Below, in pieces: positions 17,454 through 26,299 of a DNA stretch of 64,000 nt (position 1 is the first letter of the stretch; each line of letters starts with the position of its first letter). Both the position numbers and the translations under genes were made by a program. The notes beneath the pieces are model-generated. The model had not been told where the DNA came from. It saw nothing but the letters and a program-made list of their open reading frames with translations, and did no database searches. This DNA comes from Burkholderia ambifaria AMMD (lineage in GTDB: Bacteria; Pseudomonadota; Gammaproteobacteria; Burkholderiales; Burkholderiaceae), in assembly GCF_000203915.1 (NCBI RefSeq), contig NC_008390.1:2914001-2978000 (forward strand), in the 5' to 3' direction.

Positions 17454-17813
17454 TCAGGACGTCTCGATGAGATTGTCGACCCGTGCGACATCGAAGGCGA
17501 CGTAGTGCGCAAGCGCGGACGCGGCCTCCCCCGGTTCCTCGTAACTCCACGCGGCGTTCTCGATCACGCCGTCTTCGGTCTGCAGATGGAAATACACGGC
17601 CTGGCCCCGCAGCGGACACGCCGTCGTGACGCTCGACTTCACGAGCCGCTGCATGTTGACGTCGCCGCGCGGCAGGTAATGGATGTCCGGCAGGCCCGTT
17701 TCGCGCACGGTCAGTGCGCCCTGCGAGTCGGCGTACGTGATCCCGCGATGGATCACGCGCACGCGATGGCGGTTCGGCACGATTTCTAGGCGAGGGTCGG
17801 CGGCATCGGACAT
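17454..17813 (-). CDS. DUF427 domain protein
   Basis: 119 residues from the ATG at 17813, preceded by GGAGAA. DUF427 hallmarks are visible: RVIHRGITYADSQGALTVRETGLPDIHYLPRGDV, then CPLRGQAVYFHL and NAAWSYEEP. The family is a small single-domain beta fold of unknown biochemical role. It probably forms a two-gene unit with the SRPBCC gene downstream. Confidence 0.85.
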   Translation of the reverse strand: MSDAADPRLEIVPNRHRVRVIHRGITYADSQGALTVRETGLPDIHYLPRGDVNMQRLVKSSVTTACPLRGQAVYFHLQTEDGVIENAAWSYEEPGEAASALAHYVAFDVARVDNLIETS

Positions 17814-17865
17814 CGTTTCTTCTCCGGGCGGCGGCCCCGGCGGGCAAGCCGGGTGCAGGAAACGA

Positions 17866-17892
17866 AAAAGCCACGGCACAGGGGCCGTGGCT
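17866..17892 (-). terminator. Terminator after the secreted-protein gene at 17950
   Basis: Stem AGCCACGG (17869-17876) with CCGTGGCT (17885-17892), eight-base loop, followed on the minus strand by CTTTTTCG. It closes the response regulator-kinase-htrA-17950 unit. Confidence 0.8.
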
Positions 17893-17949
17893 CTCATTAT
17901 GGGCGAAACTGCACCCGATTGCGCGACCGGACCGGGCCCGCGCAATCCG

Positions 17950-18396
17950 CTATTGCGTATTCCATCGGAACGCGGCCTTCGCGCCGCCCTTCGCCCCGAC
18001 CGTGACCGCGCGCGATTCGTCGCTGCCCTGGTACGACGCATGAACGGTGTAGCGCCCCGGCGGCACTTTCACGAGCATGTACGGCCCGCGTGCGTCCGTC
18101 TTCAGCACTTCGGTGCCCTTGGCATCGACGATCCGCACATGGACGTCGGCCAGGAATTCGCCGCCCTGGCCGGTGAAACGCAGCGCCAGCGGCCACGCCG
18201 CTTCGCTATGCTCGAATGCCGTCGATTGATCCTTGCCGATGCCGCCCGATACGTAGCTGACATCGCCCTGCTGGCTCGCTGCGGGCAAGCCGTCCGAGCC
18301 CTCCGATTGCGCGTAGGCGCCGGGCGCGGCGCCGGCGAGGCCGGCGGCCAGTGCCGCGGCGGCGGCAATTCGGGACACGTTGCGTAGATATTGCAT
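17950..18396 (-). CDS. Secreted carboxypeptidase-regulatory-like (beta-sandwich) protein
   Basis: 148 residues from the ATG at 18396, with AAAGGAGA upstream. A signal peptide ends near GAYAQ. Residues 70-145 fit a small transthyretin-like/CarboxypepD_reg fold: VHVRIVDAKGTEVLKTDARGPYMLVKVPPGRYTVHASYQG. No catalytic residues are evident, so it is probably a periplasmic binding or structural protein. It follows htrA by 94 bases on the same strand and precedes the terminator, suggesting it belongs to the same envelope-stress unit. Confidence 0.75.
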   Translation of the reverse strand: MQYLRNVSRIAAAAALAAGLAGAAPGAYAQSEGSDGLPAASQQGDVSYVSGGIGKDQSTAFEHSEAAWPLALRFTGQGGEFLADVHVRIVDAKGTEVLKTDARGPYMLVKVPPGRYTVHASYQGSDESRAVTVGAKGGAKAAFRWNTQ

Positions 18397-18490
18397 GGCT
18401 CTCTCCTTTCGGGTCGGAACACAGCACCACGGGGCCGAACGCCAGCAGCGCCCGCGAGGGCCGGCGAAGCCGGCCCGCAACGGCCGCCGG

Positions 18491-19975
18491 TCAGCTCAGG
18501 TCGACCGGCACGAAGATCTGTGCATTATCGCGCTGAATCAGGAGAGCAAGACTGTTGCCCGCTCCCTTGACCGCCTCGCGCAATTGCTCGGCGCTCGTGA
18601 CCGGGCGGCCGTTGACCGCGAGGATCACGTCGCCGGGCTGGATGCCCGCGGTCGCGGCCGGCCCGCCTGCCTGCTGCACGATCAGCCCGTGCGACAGGTT
18701 GGTGGCGCTGCGCTCCTGCGGCGTGAGCGGCCGCACCGCGACGCCGAGGCGCCCCTGCTCGACCGGGCCGCCGTCGTTCGACGCCAGCTTCGCGTCGGTC
18801 ATCGCGCCGAGCGTCACGCTGATCGTCTTCTTCGACTTGTCGCGCCACACCTGCAGGTCGGCCTTCGAGCCCGGCTTCAGGTTCGCGATCTGCGCGGGCA
18901 GCGACGTGGAGTCGGCCACCGGCGAACCGTTCACCCCGAGGATCACGTCGCCCGGCTGCAGGCCGGCCTTCGCGGCCGGGCCGTTCGGGTCGACCGAGCT
19001 GACGAGCGCGCCGTCCGGCTTCTGCAGTCCGAACGAGCTCGCGAGCGTCTGGTTCAGCCCCTGCACCGCGACGCCGAGGCGGCCGCGGCTCACGTGGCCC
19101 GTCTTCACGAGCTCGTCCTTGACCTTGATCGCCTCGTTGATCGGGATCGCGAACGACAGGCCCTGGAAGCCGCCCGTCTGCGAGTAGATCATCGAGTTGA
19201 TGCCGATTACCTCGCCCTGCAGGTTGAACAGCGGGCCGCCCGAGTTGCCGGGGTTCACCGGCACGTCGGTCTGGATGAACGGCGTGTAGTTCTCGTCGGG
19301 CAGCGCGCGCGATTTCGCGCTGATGATGCCGGACGTGACCGTGTTGTCGAAGCCGTACGGCGAGCCGATCGCGACGACCCACTGGCCGACCTTGCTCTGG
19401 CCCGGGTCGCCGATCTTCACGGTCGGCAGGCCGCTCGCGTCGATCTTCAGCACCGCGACGTCGGACTGCTTGTCGGAGCCGACGACCTTCGCCTTGTACT
19501 CGCGCTTGTCGGTCAGCTTGACCGTGACGACGTTCGCGCCGTCGATCACGTGCGCGTTGGTGAGGATGTACCCGTCGGCGCTGACGATGAAGCCCGAACC
19601 GAGGCTCGCGCTCGGCTGGTCGTCCGGCTGCGCGTCGCCGCCCATGCCCGGCACCTGGCCGTAGAAATGCTTGAAAAACTGGTAGAACGGATCGCTCGGA
19701 TCCATCGGCAGTTGCGGCTGCTGCACGCGTCGCGACACCTGCTTCACGACGTGTTTCGCGCTGATGTTGACGACCGCCGGGCCGTAGGTTTCGACGAGCC
19801 CGGAGAAATCGGGAATGCCCGTCTTCGCCGCGGCCTCGGCCGGCATCAGCGCAGCGGCCTGCGCAGGCGTGATGATCTGCGGATCGGCGTGGCGCGTGCC
19901 CGCGACATAGCCGGCGGACAGGGCGGCCGCCACGGCGACCGCGACGGCGCCGCGCGCAAGGAATCGAGTGTTCAT
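18491..19975 (-). CDS. htrA: Periplasmic serine protease HtrA/DegP-like (MucD type)
   Basis: 494 residues. A signal sequence (residues ~1-25) is followed by a trypsin-like domain with the full triad: His142 in ILTNAHV, Asp172 in KQSDVAVL and Ser245 in NPGNSGGP. Two PDZ domains follow, each with PGDVILGVNG or PGDVILAVNG. It degrades or chaperones misfolded envelope proteins; in B. cenocepacia the homologue is needed for growth under heat and osmotic stress. AGAGGAGG precedes the ATG. It sits 118 bases downstream of a sensor kinase gene on the same strand, with a QseB/PmrA-like box in between. Confidence 0.93.
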   Translation of the reverse strand: MNTRFLARGAVAVAVAAALSAGYVAGTRHADPQIITPAQAAALMPAEAAAKTGIPDFSGLVETYGPAVVNISAKHVVKQVSRRVQQPQLPMDPSDPFYQFFKHFYGQVPGMGGDAQPDDQPSASLGSGFIVSADGYILTNAHVIDGANVVTVKLTDKREYKAKVVGSDKQSDVAVLKIDASGLPTVKIGDPGQSKVGQWVVAIGSPYGFDNTVTSGIISAKSRALPDENYTPFIQTDVPVNPGNSGGPLFNLQGEVIGINSMIYSQTGGFQGLSFAIPINEAIKVKDELVKTGHVSRGRLGVAVQGLNQTLASSFGLQKPDGALVSSVDPNGPAAKAGLQPGDVILGVNGSPVADSTSLPAQIANLKPGSKADLQVWRDKSKKTISVTLGAMTDAKLASNDGGPVEQGRLGVAVRPLTPQERSATNLSHGLIVQQAGGPAATAGIQPGDVILAVNGRPVTSAEQLREAVKGAGNSLALLIQRDNAQIFVPVDLS

Positions 19976-20018
19976 CGTAGGACCTCCTCTTTGTTAGGAC
20001 GCAGCGTAACGACCCTGA

Positions 20019-20035
20019 CTTAAAGGAGGCTTAAT
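20019..20035 (+). promoter_or_regulatory. QseB/PmrA-like direct repeat upstream of htrA
   Basis: CTTAAA, then GGAGG, then CTTAAT: two TTAA half-sites spaced 11 bases apart, fitting the PmrA/QseB pattern YTTAAK-N5-CTTAAK except for the sixth base. It lies 44-60 bases upstream of the htrA start. The response regulator encoded two genes upstream is of the QseB/PmrA type. Confidence 0.5.
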
Positions 20036-20093
20036 CGACTTCGAGCGAGGCCTAGACCCGGTTTGGGCGCCGCCCACGGCCCGGCGCCTTGCA

Positions 20094-21431
20094 TCACGCG
20101 GATTCGGAAGCCTGCGCCGGCATCTCGGCGTCGCCGAACACGACGCTCACGAGCAGGCCGCCCGCGGCCGCGTCGCCGAGCGACACCGTCGCGCCCTGCT
20201 GCGCCGCCACGCGCTTGACGATCGCGAGCCCGAGCCCGCTGCCCGACACGTCGGCGCGCGCCCGCGCGGAGCTGTCGCGGTAGAAGCGGTCGAACACGCG
20301 CTCGCGCTCGTCGGCCGGGATGCCGGGCCCGCTGTCGCCGATCTGCACGCACGCGCGGCCGGCCGCGTCGCGCGTCAGCGACACGTCGATGCGGCCGCCG
20401 TCGGGCGTGTACTTCACCGCGTTGTCGAGCAGGTTGCCGAACATCACGCGCAGCGCGCCGACGTCGGCGACGACGGTCGCAGCGGAACTCTCCTCGAAGC
20501 CGAGATCGATGTCGTGCCGCTGCGCAAGCGGCGCATGCGCGGCCACGCATTCGACGAGCAGCGCCTGCAGATCGACCGGCTCGCGCATCGTCGCGCCGTC
20601 CGGCTCGGCGCGCGCGAGCGCGAGCAGTTGCTCGGTGAGACGCGTCGCGCGCGACACGCCGTCCTGGAGATCCGCAATCGCCTCGCGACGCGAGGTATCG
20701 TCCTTCGCGCGGGCGACGAGCTGCGCCTGGATCTGCACGGCCGCGAGCGGCGTGCGCAGTTCGTGCGCGGCATCGGCGACGAAGGCCTTCTGCGTGTCGA
20801 GCGCCGCCGACAGCCGCGCGAGCAGCCCGTTCAGCGCGCGCACGAGCGGCTGCACCTCGAGCGGCAGGCCCGCATCGTGCAAGGGATCGAGCGCTTCCGG
20901 CCGGCGTGCCTCGACCGCGCGCGTCACGCGGGCGAGCGGCGCGAGCCCGCGCCCGACGATCATCCAGACCGCCGCGCCGAGGAACGGCAGCAGCACGATC
21001 AACGGCCACAGCGTGCGCAGCGCGACGTTCGCCGCGAGCCGGTTGCGCACCGACAGCGGCTGTGCGAGCTGCACGACGTTGTCGCCGACGATCGCGCCGT
21101 ACACGCGCCATTCGCCGCGATCGGTGCGCTCGGTCGAGAAGCCGAGTTCCGCACGCGGCGCGATCGGCGCGCGCGGATGCGAGAAGTACATCAGCACGCC
21201 GTTGCGGTTCCAGATCTGGATCACGATGCCTTCGTCGCCGTTGGTGCGCGAACCGAACACCTGCGAGAACGGCTCGGACGGCAGCGCCGCGGCGATTTCC
21301 TGCAGCTGGTAGTCGAACAGCTCGTTCGCTTCGGCGAGCGCCTGCCGGTAGATCAGCCAGCCCGCGAGGCCCACGCCCGCGACGACGATCGCGAGCAGCC
21401 AGATCAGCAATTGATGACGAATCGACCTCAC
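20094..21431 (-). CDS. Two-component sensor histidine kinase (QseC/PmrB type)
   Basis: 445 residues from a GTG at 21431 (the encoded start is MRSIRHQLLIWLLAI), preceded by AGGAAA. Two membrane helices (residues 8-28 and ~150-170) flank a ~120-residue periplasmic sensor of the QseC type. A HAMP-like linker is followed by the phospho-acceptor FVADAAHELRTPLAAV, the N box NLLDNAVKYT, DSGPGIP and GSGLGLAIV. It phosphorylates the response regulator encoded three bases upstream. Signal unknown; its coupling to htrA suggests envelope stress. Confidence 0.88.
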   Translation of the reverse strand: MRSIRHQLLIWLLAIVVAGVGLAGWLIYRQALAEANELFDYQLQEIAAALPSEPFSQVFGSRTNGDEGIVIQIWNRNGVLMYFSHPRAPIAPRAELGFSTERTDRGEWRVYGAIVGDNVVQLAQPLSVRNRLAANVALRTLWPLIVLLPFLGAAVWMIVGRGLAPLARVTRAVEARRPEALDPLHDAGLPLEVQPLVRALNGLLARLSAALDTQKAFVADAAHELRTPLAAVQIQAQLVARAKDDTSRREAIADLQDGVSRATRLTEQLLALARAEPDGATMREPVDLQALLVECVAAHAPLAQRHDIDLGFEESSAATVVADVGALRVMFGNLLDNAVKYTPDGGRIDVSLTRDAAGRACVQIGDSGPGIPADERERVFDRFYRDSSARARADVSGSGLGLAIVKRVAAQQGATVSLGDAAAGGLLVSVVFGDAEMPAQASESA

Positions 21432-21434
21432 GCG

Positions 21435-22097
21435 TCAGCTTTCCTTGACGACCATGTAGCCGAGCCCGCGCACGTTGCGGATCAGGTCCGAACCGAGCTT
21501 CTTGCGCAGCGCGTGGATGTAGACCTCGACCGTGTTGCTGCCGATCTCCTCGCCCCAGCCGTACATCTTCTCCTCGAGCTGGCTCTTCGACAGCACCGCG
21601 CCGGGCCGCGCCAGCAGCGCCTGGAGCAGCGCGAACTCGCGCGCGGACAGCGCGACGGGCGCGCCGTCGAGCGTCACCTGGTGCGACGCGGGATCGAGCG
21701 TCAGCGCGCCGTGGCGGATCAGCGACTCGCTGCGCCCGGCCTGGCGGCGGATCAGCGCGCGCATCCGCGCACCCAGTTCGTCGAGGTCGAACGGCTTGAC
21801 GAGGTAGTCGTCGGCACCCGCGTCGAGCCCCTTCACGCGATCGGCGACCGCATCGCGCGCGGTGACGATCAGCACCGGCAGCGACAGCCCGCGCGCACGC
21901 AGCGTGCGCAGCACGTCGATGCCGTCGCGTTTCGGCAGGCCGAGATCGAGCAGCAGCAGGTCGTACGCCTCGCCGCCGAGCGCCGTGAGCGCGGCGTCGC
22001 CGTCCTGCACCCAGTCGACCGCGAAGCCGTCGGCGCGCAAGGCCTTGCGTACGCCTTCGGCAATCATTCGATCGTCTTCAACGAGGAGAATCCGCAT
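21435..22097 (-). CDS. OmpR-family response regulator (QseB/PmrA type)
   Basis: 220 residues. The receiver domain (1-115) has the acidic pair EDD, the phospho-acceptor Asp51 in LLLLDLGLPKRDG, the Thr in VTARD and the Lys in LVKPFD. The C-terminal winged helix ends SNTVEVYIHALRKKLGSDLIRNVRGLGYM, which matches the QseB/PmrA group. First gene of the minus-strand unit with the kinase and htrA. The direct repeat at 20019-20035 is a plausible target site. Confidence 0.9.
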   Translation of the reverse strand: MRILLVEDDRMIAEGVRKALRADGFAVDWVQDGDAALTALGGEAYDLLLLDLGLPKRDGIDVLRTLRARGLSLPVLIVTARDAVADRVKGLDAGADDYLVKPFDLDELGARMRALIRRQAGRSESLIRHGALTLDPASHQVTLDGAPVALSAREFALLQALLARPGAVLSKSQLEEKMYGWGEEIGSNTVEVYIHALRKKLGSDLIRNVRGLGYMVVKES

Positions 22098-22278
22098 CGG
22101 AACCGGAACCCATGGGGCGAGTCAACATGGCGACCATTGTAGCGCCGCGAATCGCGCGCGCCGCCTGCAATGCAACAGAAAGGCGGATTGCAAGGAGCGT
22201 GTGCGCACTTGTCTCTACAATGTGCGCTCCGGCGCGCCGCGCGCCCCGCCCGAACCCCTGCATTTCCCGTATTCGCCC

Positions 22279-23817
22279 ATGCCGATTTCCGATCTCTCCG
22301 CCCGGTTCGCCCCCCGCGCCCGCGCCCGCGTCTGCCTGCGGGCGGCCGCCGTCGTCGCCACCTGCACGGCCCTTGCGTTCGCACCTTCCGCGCAGGCCCG
22401 CAAGAAGCTTCACAAGGAAGCGCGCAAGACCGCCGTCGTGTCGCCCGCCGCGCGCGCGGCCGGCCTGCCGGCGTCCGTGCTGGTCGCGCTGCAGCGCGCG
22501 AAGGTGCCGGCATCGGCGATGAGCGTCGTCGTCGAGCGCGTCGGCGATCCCGAGCCGCTGATCGAATGGAACGCGAACCGGCCGATGCTGCCGGCGTCGA
22601 CGATGAAGCTCGTCACGACCTTCTCGGGCCTGTCGATCCTCGGCCCCGACTTCCGCTGGCGCACCACCGCGTATGCGGACGGCCCGGTCGATCCGGACGG
22701 CACGCTGCAAGGCAACCTGTACATCAAGGGCACCGGCGATCCGAAGCTCGTGCCCGAGGAGCTGATCGACCTCGTCGACAAGCTCCGCAAGGCGGGCGTC
22801 AAGCGCGTGGCCGGCGGCCTCGTGCTCGACAAGAGCTATTTCGCCGCGTCGACGCGCGACCTGCCGTCGTTCGACGACGACGTGAGCGCACCGTACAACG
22901 TCGGCCCCGATCCGCTGCTGTACGCGTTCAAGGCCGTGTCGTTCACGGTGACGCCGGGCGACGACGGCAAGATCGCCGTCGATGTGCTGCCGCCGCTCGC
23001 CAATCTGTCGATCGACAACCAGCTGTACGAAGGCAGCGGATCGTGCGGCGCGGCCGCCGCGGCCGCGCGTCCGACGCTGACGGCCGGCAGCGGGATCATG
23101 ACCGCGTCGTTCGCCGGCGACTATCCGCTGCGCTGCGGCGCGCGCACGACCAATCTCGCGATCCTCGATCACACGACGTTCTTCGCGCGCGGCTTCCTCG
23201 CGCTGTGGCAGCAGGACGGCGGCACGATCGCGGGCCCGGTCAGCGAAGGCAAGGTGCCCACCACCGCGCGCCCGCTCGCCGTCCATCACAGCCCGGTGCT
23301 CGGCAGCATCGTCTACGACATCAACAAGTTCAGCAACAACGTGATGGCGCGCAACCTGTTCCTGACGATCGGCGCGGTCGCCGGCAAGCCGCCTGCGACA
23401 CCCGAGCAGTCGAGCCGCGCGATTCAGGCATTCCTGCGCAAGAGCGGGATCGCGATGCCCGACCTCGCGCTCGAGAACGGCTCGGGCCTGTCGCGCGACG
23501 AGCACGTGAGCGCGCTGTCGCTCGCCGCGCTGCTGCAGGCCGCGAACGCGAGCCCGGTCGCGCAGGCGTTCGTCGATTCGCTGCCGGTCGCCGGCATCGA
23601 CGGCACGATGAAGAACCGCCTGACCAACGCCGGCGTGCTCGGCAATGCGCACATCAAGACGGGCACGCTGCGCGACGTGCGCGCGATCGCGGGCTACGTC
23701 GCGGGCGCGGACGGCCAGAGCTACGTCGTCGTCAGTTTCATCAACGACGATCACGCGGAAGCCGCGCGCGCCGCGCACGACACGCTGCTCGAATGGATCT
23801 ACGCGGGCGCGCACTGA
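22279..23817 (+). CDS. dacB: D-alanyl-D-alanine carboxypeptidase/endopeptidase, PBP4 (class C penicillin-binding protein)
   Basis: 512 residues from the ATG at 22279; the open frame upstream lacks a credible start. The signal peptide ends near AQA (residue 40). The penicillin-binding motifs are S107-TMK in MLPASTMKLVTT, the SNN triad in KFSNNVMA and KTG in AHIKTGTL. Insertion domains II and III between the first two motifs fit PBP4 rather than PBP5/6. It trims or cleaves peptidoglycan cross-links in the periplasm. Transcribed divergently from the two-component operon. Confidence 0.93.
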   Translation: MPISDLSARFAPRARARVCLRAAAVVATCTALAFAPSAQARKKLHKEARKTAVVSPAARAAGLPASVLVALQRAKVPASAMSVVVERVGDPEPLIEWNANRPMLPASTMKLVTTFSGLSILGPDFRWRTTAYADGPVDPDGTLQGNLYIKGTGDPKLVPEELIDLVDKLRKAGVKRVAGGLVLDKSYFAASTRDLPSFDDDVSAPYNVGPDPLLYAFKAVSFTVTPGDDGKIAVDVLPPLANLSIDNQLYEGSGSCGAAAAAARPTLTAGSGIMTASFAGDYPLRCGARTTNLAILDHTTFFARGFLALWQQDGGTIAGPVSEGKVPTTARPLAVHHSPVLGSIVYDINKFSNNVMARNLFLTIGAVAGKPPATPEQSSRAIQAFLRKSGIAMPDLALENGSGLSRDEHVSALSLAALLQAANASPVAQAFVDSLPVAGIDGTMKNRLTNAGVLGNAHIKTGTLRDVRAIAGYVAGADGQSYVVVSFINDDHAEAARAAHDTLLEWIYAGAH

Positions 23818-23877
23818 CGGGACGACGCGCGCCGCGACGCGGCCCCCCCACGCACCGCCGGCGCATCGCGCCACAAA

Positions 23878-23902
23878 ACGGGGCCGCACCGCGCGGCCCC
23901 GT
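23878..23902. terminator. GC-rich hairpin after dacB, probable terminator
   Basis: Stem ACGGGGCCGC / GCGGCCCCGT around a five-base loop. The T-run is short on both strands (TT plus, TTTT minus), so termination is likely but weaker. Confidence 0.5.
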
Positions 23903-24063
23903 TGCACATGGTTTTCCGTAGAAACCCTGTCCTCTGAGGGAACCCTCTACGCTGCCCCCTCGCCTAGCGCGTGGCGATTGCGTAGGCTGTTGGCCTGACC
24001 GATATCTACAACGGGCCATGGGCCCGGCCTCACGGCTTGCAGGGGAAAGGAGGAGACACGTCC

Positions 24064-24978
24064 ATGCGATTCGACGTCGAATTGCTTCTGCTCGCGCTGG
24101 CGCCCGTCTTCCTGCTCTGCATCGCGTGGGAGGCCTGGCACCTCGCCCGCACGCGTGCGCACGACCATGTCTATGCGTGGCGCGACACGCTGTGCAACGC
24201 GGCGCTCGCGCTGATGCACCAGGGCGCCGACAAGCTCGCGTGGCTGTTCGTGATCCCCGTTTATGCGTACTGCTACGCACATTTCCGGCTGTTCACGTGG
24301 CACGACGGCTGGCTGTCGTTCGCCGTGCTGTTCATCGGCCAGGACTTCCTCTACTACGTGTTCCATCGCGCGAGCCATCGCGTGCGCTGGCTGTGGGCCG
24401 CGCACGTCGTGCACCACTCGTCCGAGCGGATGAATTTCTCGACCGCGTTCCGGCAGAGCCTGATGTATCCCGTCGCGGGCATGTGGGCGTTCTGGCTGCC
24501 GCTCGCGTTCGTCGGCTTTCCGCCGCAGCAGATCGTCGGCGTCGTGCTGATCAACCTCGCGTTCCAGTTCTTCGTGCACACGCAGGCGATCGGCAAGCTC
24601 GGCTGGCTCGAATACGTGTTCAACACGCCGTCGATCCATCGCGCGCACCATGCCCGCAACCCGCGCTACATCGACCGCAATTACGCAGGTGTGCTCGTGA
24701 TCTGGGATCGCCTGTTCGGCAGCTACGTCGAGGAGTCGCCCGACGATCCGCCGCGCTATGGAATCGTCGAGCCGCTCGGCTCGAACAACCCGCTCGTCGC
24801 GACGTTCCACGAGTGGGTGTCGATGGCGGCCGACGCGTTGCGCATCGACGGATGGCGCAACAAGCTGCGCGCGATTTTCGGCCCGCCCGAATGGGCGAGC
24901 GCTTATCATGCGCAGATTGCAGAGGCCGCGAACCAGGATCCGCGCGCCGTGCCGCTTGCGGCTGCGCGTGACCAATAA
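24064..24978 (+). CDS. Sterol desaturase/fatty acid hydroxylase superfamily membrane protein
   Basis: 304 residues from the ATG at 24064, 10 bases after AGGAGG. Four to five membrane helices occupy the first two thirds. The three di-iron histidine clusters are HRASH (near 108), HVVHH (near 121) and HRAHH (near 197), the full set for this superfamily. Such proteins oxidise lipids or alkyl chains at the inner membrane. The substrate is not readable from sequence; in bacteria the family includes hopanoid and ornithine-lipid modifying enzymes. It stands alone between dacB and a lipase gene. Confidence 0.87.
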   Translation: MRFDVELLLLALAPVFLLCIAWEAWHLARTRAHDHVYAWRDTLCNAALALMHQGADKLAWLFVIPVYAYCYAHFRLFTWHDGWLSFAVLFIGQDFLYYVFHRASHRVRWLWAAHVVHHSSERMNFSTAFRQSLMYPVAGMWAFWLPLAFVGFPPQQIVGVVLINLAFQFFVHTQAIGKLGWLEYVFNTPSIHRAHHARNPRYIDRNYAGVLVIWDRLFGSYVEESPDDPPRYGIVEPLGSNNPLVATFHEWVSMAADALRIDGWRNKLRAIFGPPEWASAYHAQIAEAANQDPRAVPLAAARDQ

Positions 24979-25073
24979 ACCGTTTCAGCCAACGGCCGCC
25001 GCGCAGCCCGGAACCGGGCAGGCACGCGGCAGATGAGAAATACATCAGGCCATATCTACGAGGAGATAGAACG

Positions 25074-26210
25074 ATGCAATCACGACAACATGCACCTTCG
25101 CGCCACCGTCAACGTCTGCTGCGCACCGCACAGGTCGCGATCGCGGGCGCCGCGCTCGCGCTGCTCGCCGCGTGCGGCGGCGGTGACGACAACAACAACA
25201 GCGCGTCGAACACGCCGCCATCCGGCGTGAAAATGCAGATCGTGTCGTTCGGCGACAGCCTGTCGGACGCAGGCACCTACTCGCAGATCAAGCTCGGCTT
25301 CGGCGGCGGCCGCTTCACGACCAACCCCGGCCAGGTGTGGACGCAGAACGTCGCGCAGTACTACGGCGACACGCTGCAGCCCGCGAACCAGGGCGGCTTC
25401 GGCATCCCGCTGCAGGCGACCAGCGGCCTCGGCTATGCACAGGGCGGCTCGCGCGTGACGCTGCAGCCGGGCATCGGCCATGCGGACGCCAGCGTGCCGA
25501 ACGCCGACTACGCGCAGGCCACGACGACGCCGATCGCCGATCAGGTCAAGCAGTATCTGACGCAGCACGGCAGCTTCAACTCAGGGCAGATCGTGCTGAT
25601 CAACGGCGGCGCGAACGACATCTTCTACCAGGCGCAGGTCGCGCAGGCGCAAGGCAACACGCCGGCCGCGCAACTCGCGGCGGCGCAGGCGATCGGCCTG
25701 GCCGCGCAGCAGCTCGGCGGCCTCGTCCAGCAGATCGTCGCGGCAGGCGCGACGCACGTATTCGTGTCGAACGTGCCGGACATCGGCGGCACGCCGCTCG
25801 CGCTGCAAGGCGGCACGCAGGCCGCGTTCACGCAACTGTCGGGGCTGTTCAACCAGACGCTCGCCGGCACGCTGGCCGCGCTGAAGGTCGACAAGACCAA
25901 GTACGCGCTGCTCGACACGTTCACGTGGCAGGACGGCGTCGCGGCCAACTACCAGGCGAACGGCTTCGCGGTGTCGAACACCGACACCGGGTGCAACCTG
26001 AAGGCGATGGTCGCGGCGGCCACCCAGTACGGCGTCGCGAACGCGACCGCATTCGGCTCGTCGCTGTTCTGCTCGCCGCAGACCTACACGGTCGCGAACG
26101 CGGACCAGACCTACATGTTCGCCGACCTGGTCCACCCGACGACGCGCCTGCACCTGCTGTTCTCGCAATTCGTCGAGAAGCAGATCGCGGCATCGGGCGT
26201 CGGCAAGTAA
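25074..26210 (+). CDS. GDSL/SGNH-family lipoprotein esterase
   Basis: 378 residues; AGGAGA precedes the ATG. The lipobox LLAACGGG near residue 37 marks an outer-membrane or periplasmic lipoprotein with an Asn-rich linker. SGNH blocks: FGDSLSDAGTYSQ (nucleophile Ser), the Gly region, GGANDIFY (block III) and DLVHPTTRLH (Asp/His dyad). Proteins of this type hydrolyse short-chain esters or lipids. It lacks the C-terminal autotransporter barrel seen in EstA-type enzymes. Followed by a strong terminator. Confidence 0.88.
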   Translation: MQSRQHAPSRHRQRLLRTAQVAIAGAALALLAACGGGDDNNNSASNTPPSGVKMQIVSFGDSLSDAGTYSQIKLGFGGGRFTTNPGQVWTQNVAQYYGDTLQPANQGGFGIPLQATSGLGYAQGGSRVTLQPGIGHADASVPNADYAQATTTPIADQVKQYLTQHGSFNSGQIVLINGGANDIFYQAQVAQAQGNTPAAQLAAAQAIGLAAQQLGGLVQQIVAAGATHVFVSNVPDIGGTPLALQGGTQAAFTQLSGLFNQTLAGTLAALKVDKTKYALLDTFTWQDGVAANYQANGFAVSNTDTGCNLKAMVAAATQYGVANATAFGSSLFCSPQTYTVANADQTYMFADLVHPTTRLHLLFSQFVEKQIAASGVGK

Positions 26211-26235
26211 GCCGCCCGCCACGCGCTGAAACGCA

Positions 26236-26273
26236 AACGCCCGACCGGTTTTTCGCCGGTCGGGCGTTTTTTA
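26236..26273 (+). terminator. Terminator after the GDSL lipoprotein gene
   Basis: Stem AACGCCCGACCGG / CCGGTCGGGCGTT with a seven-base loop, then TTTTATT. The A-run before it may also allow use by the minus-strand sua5 transcript. Confidence 0.9.
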
Positions 26274-26299
26274 TTCCGCATCGGATGCGCGACGCTGCG

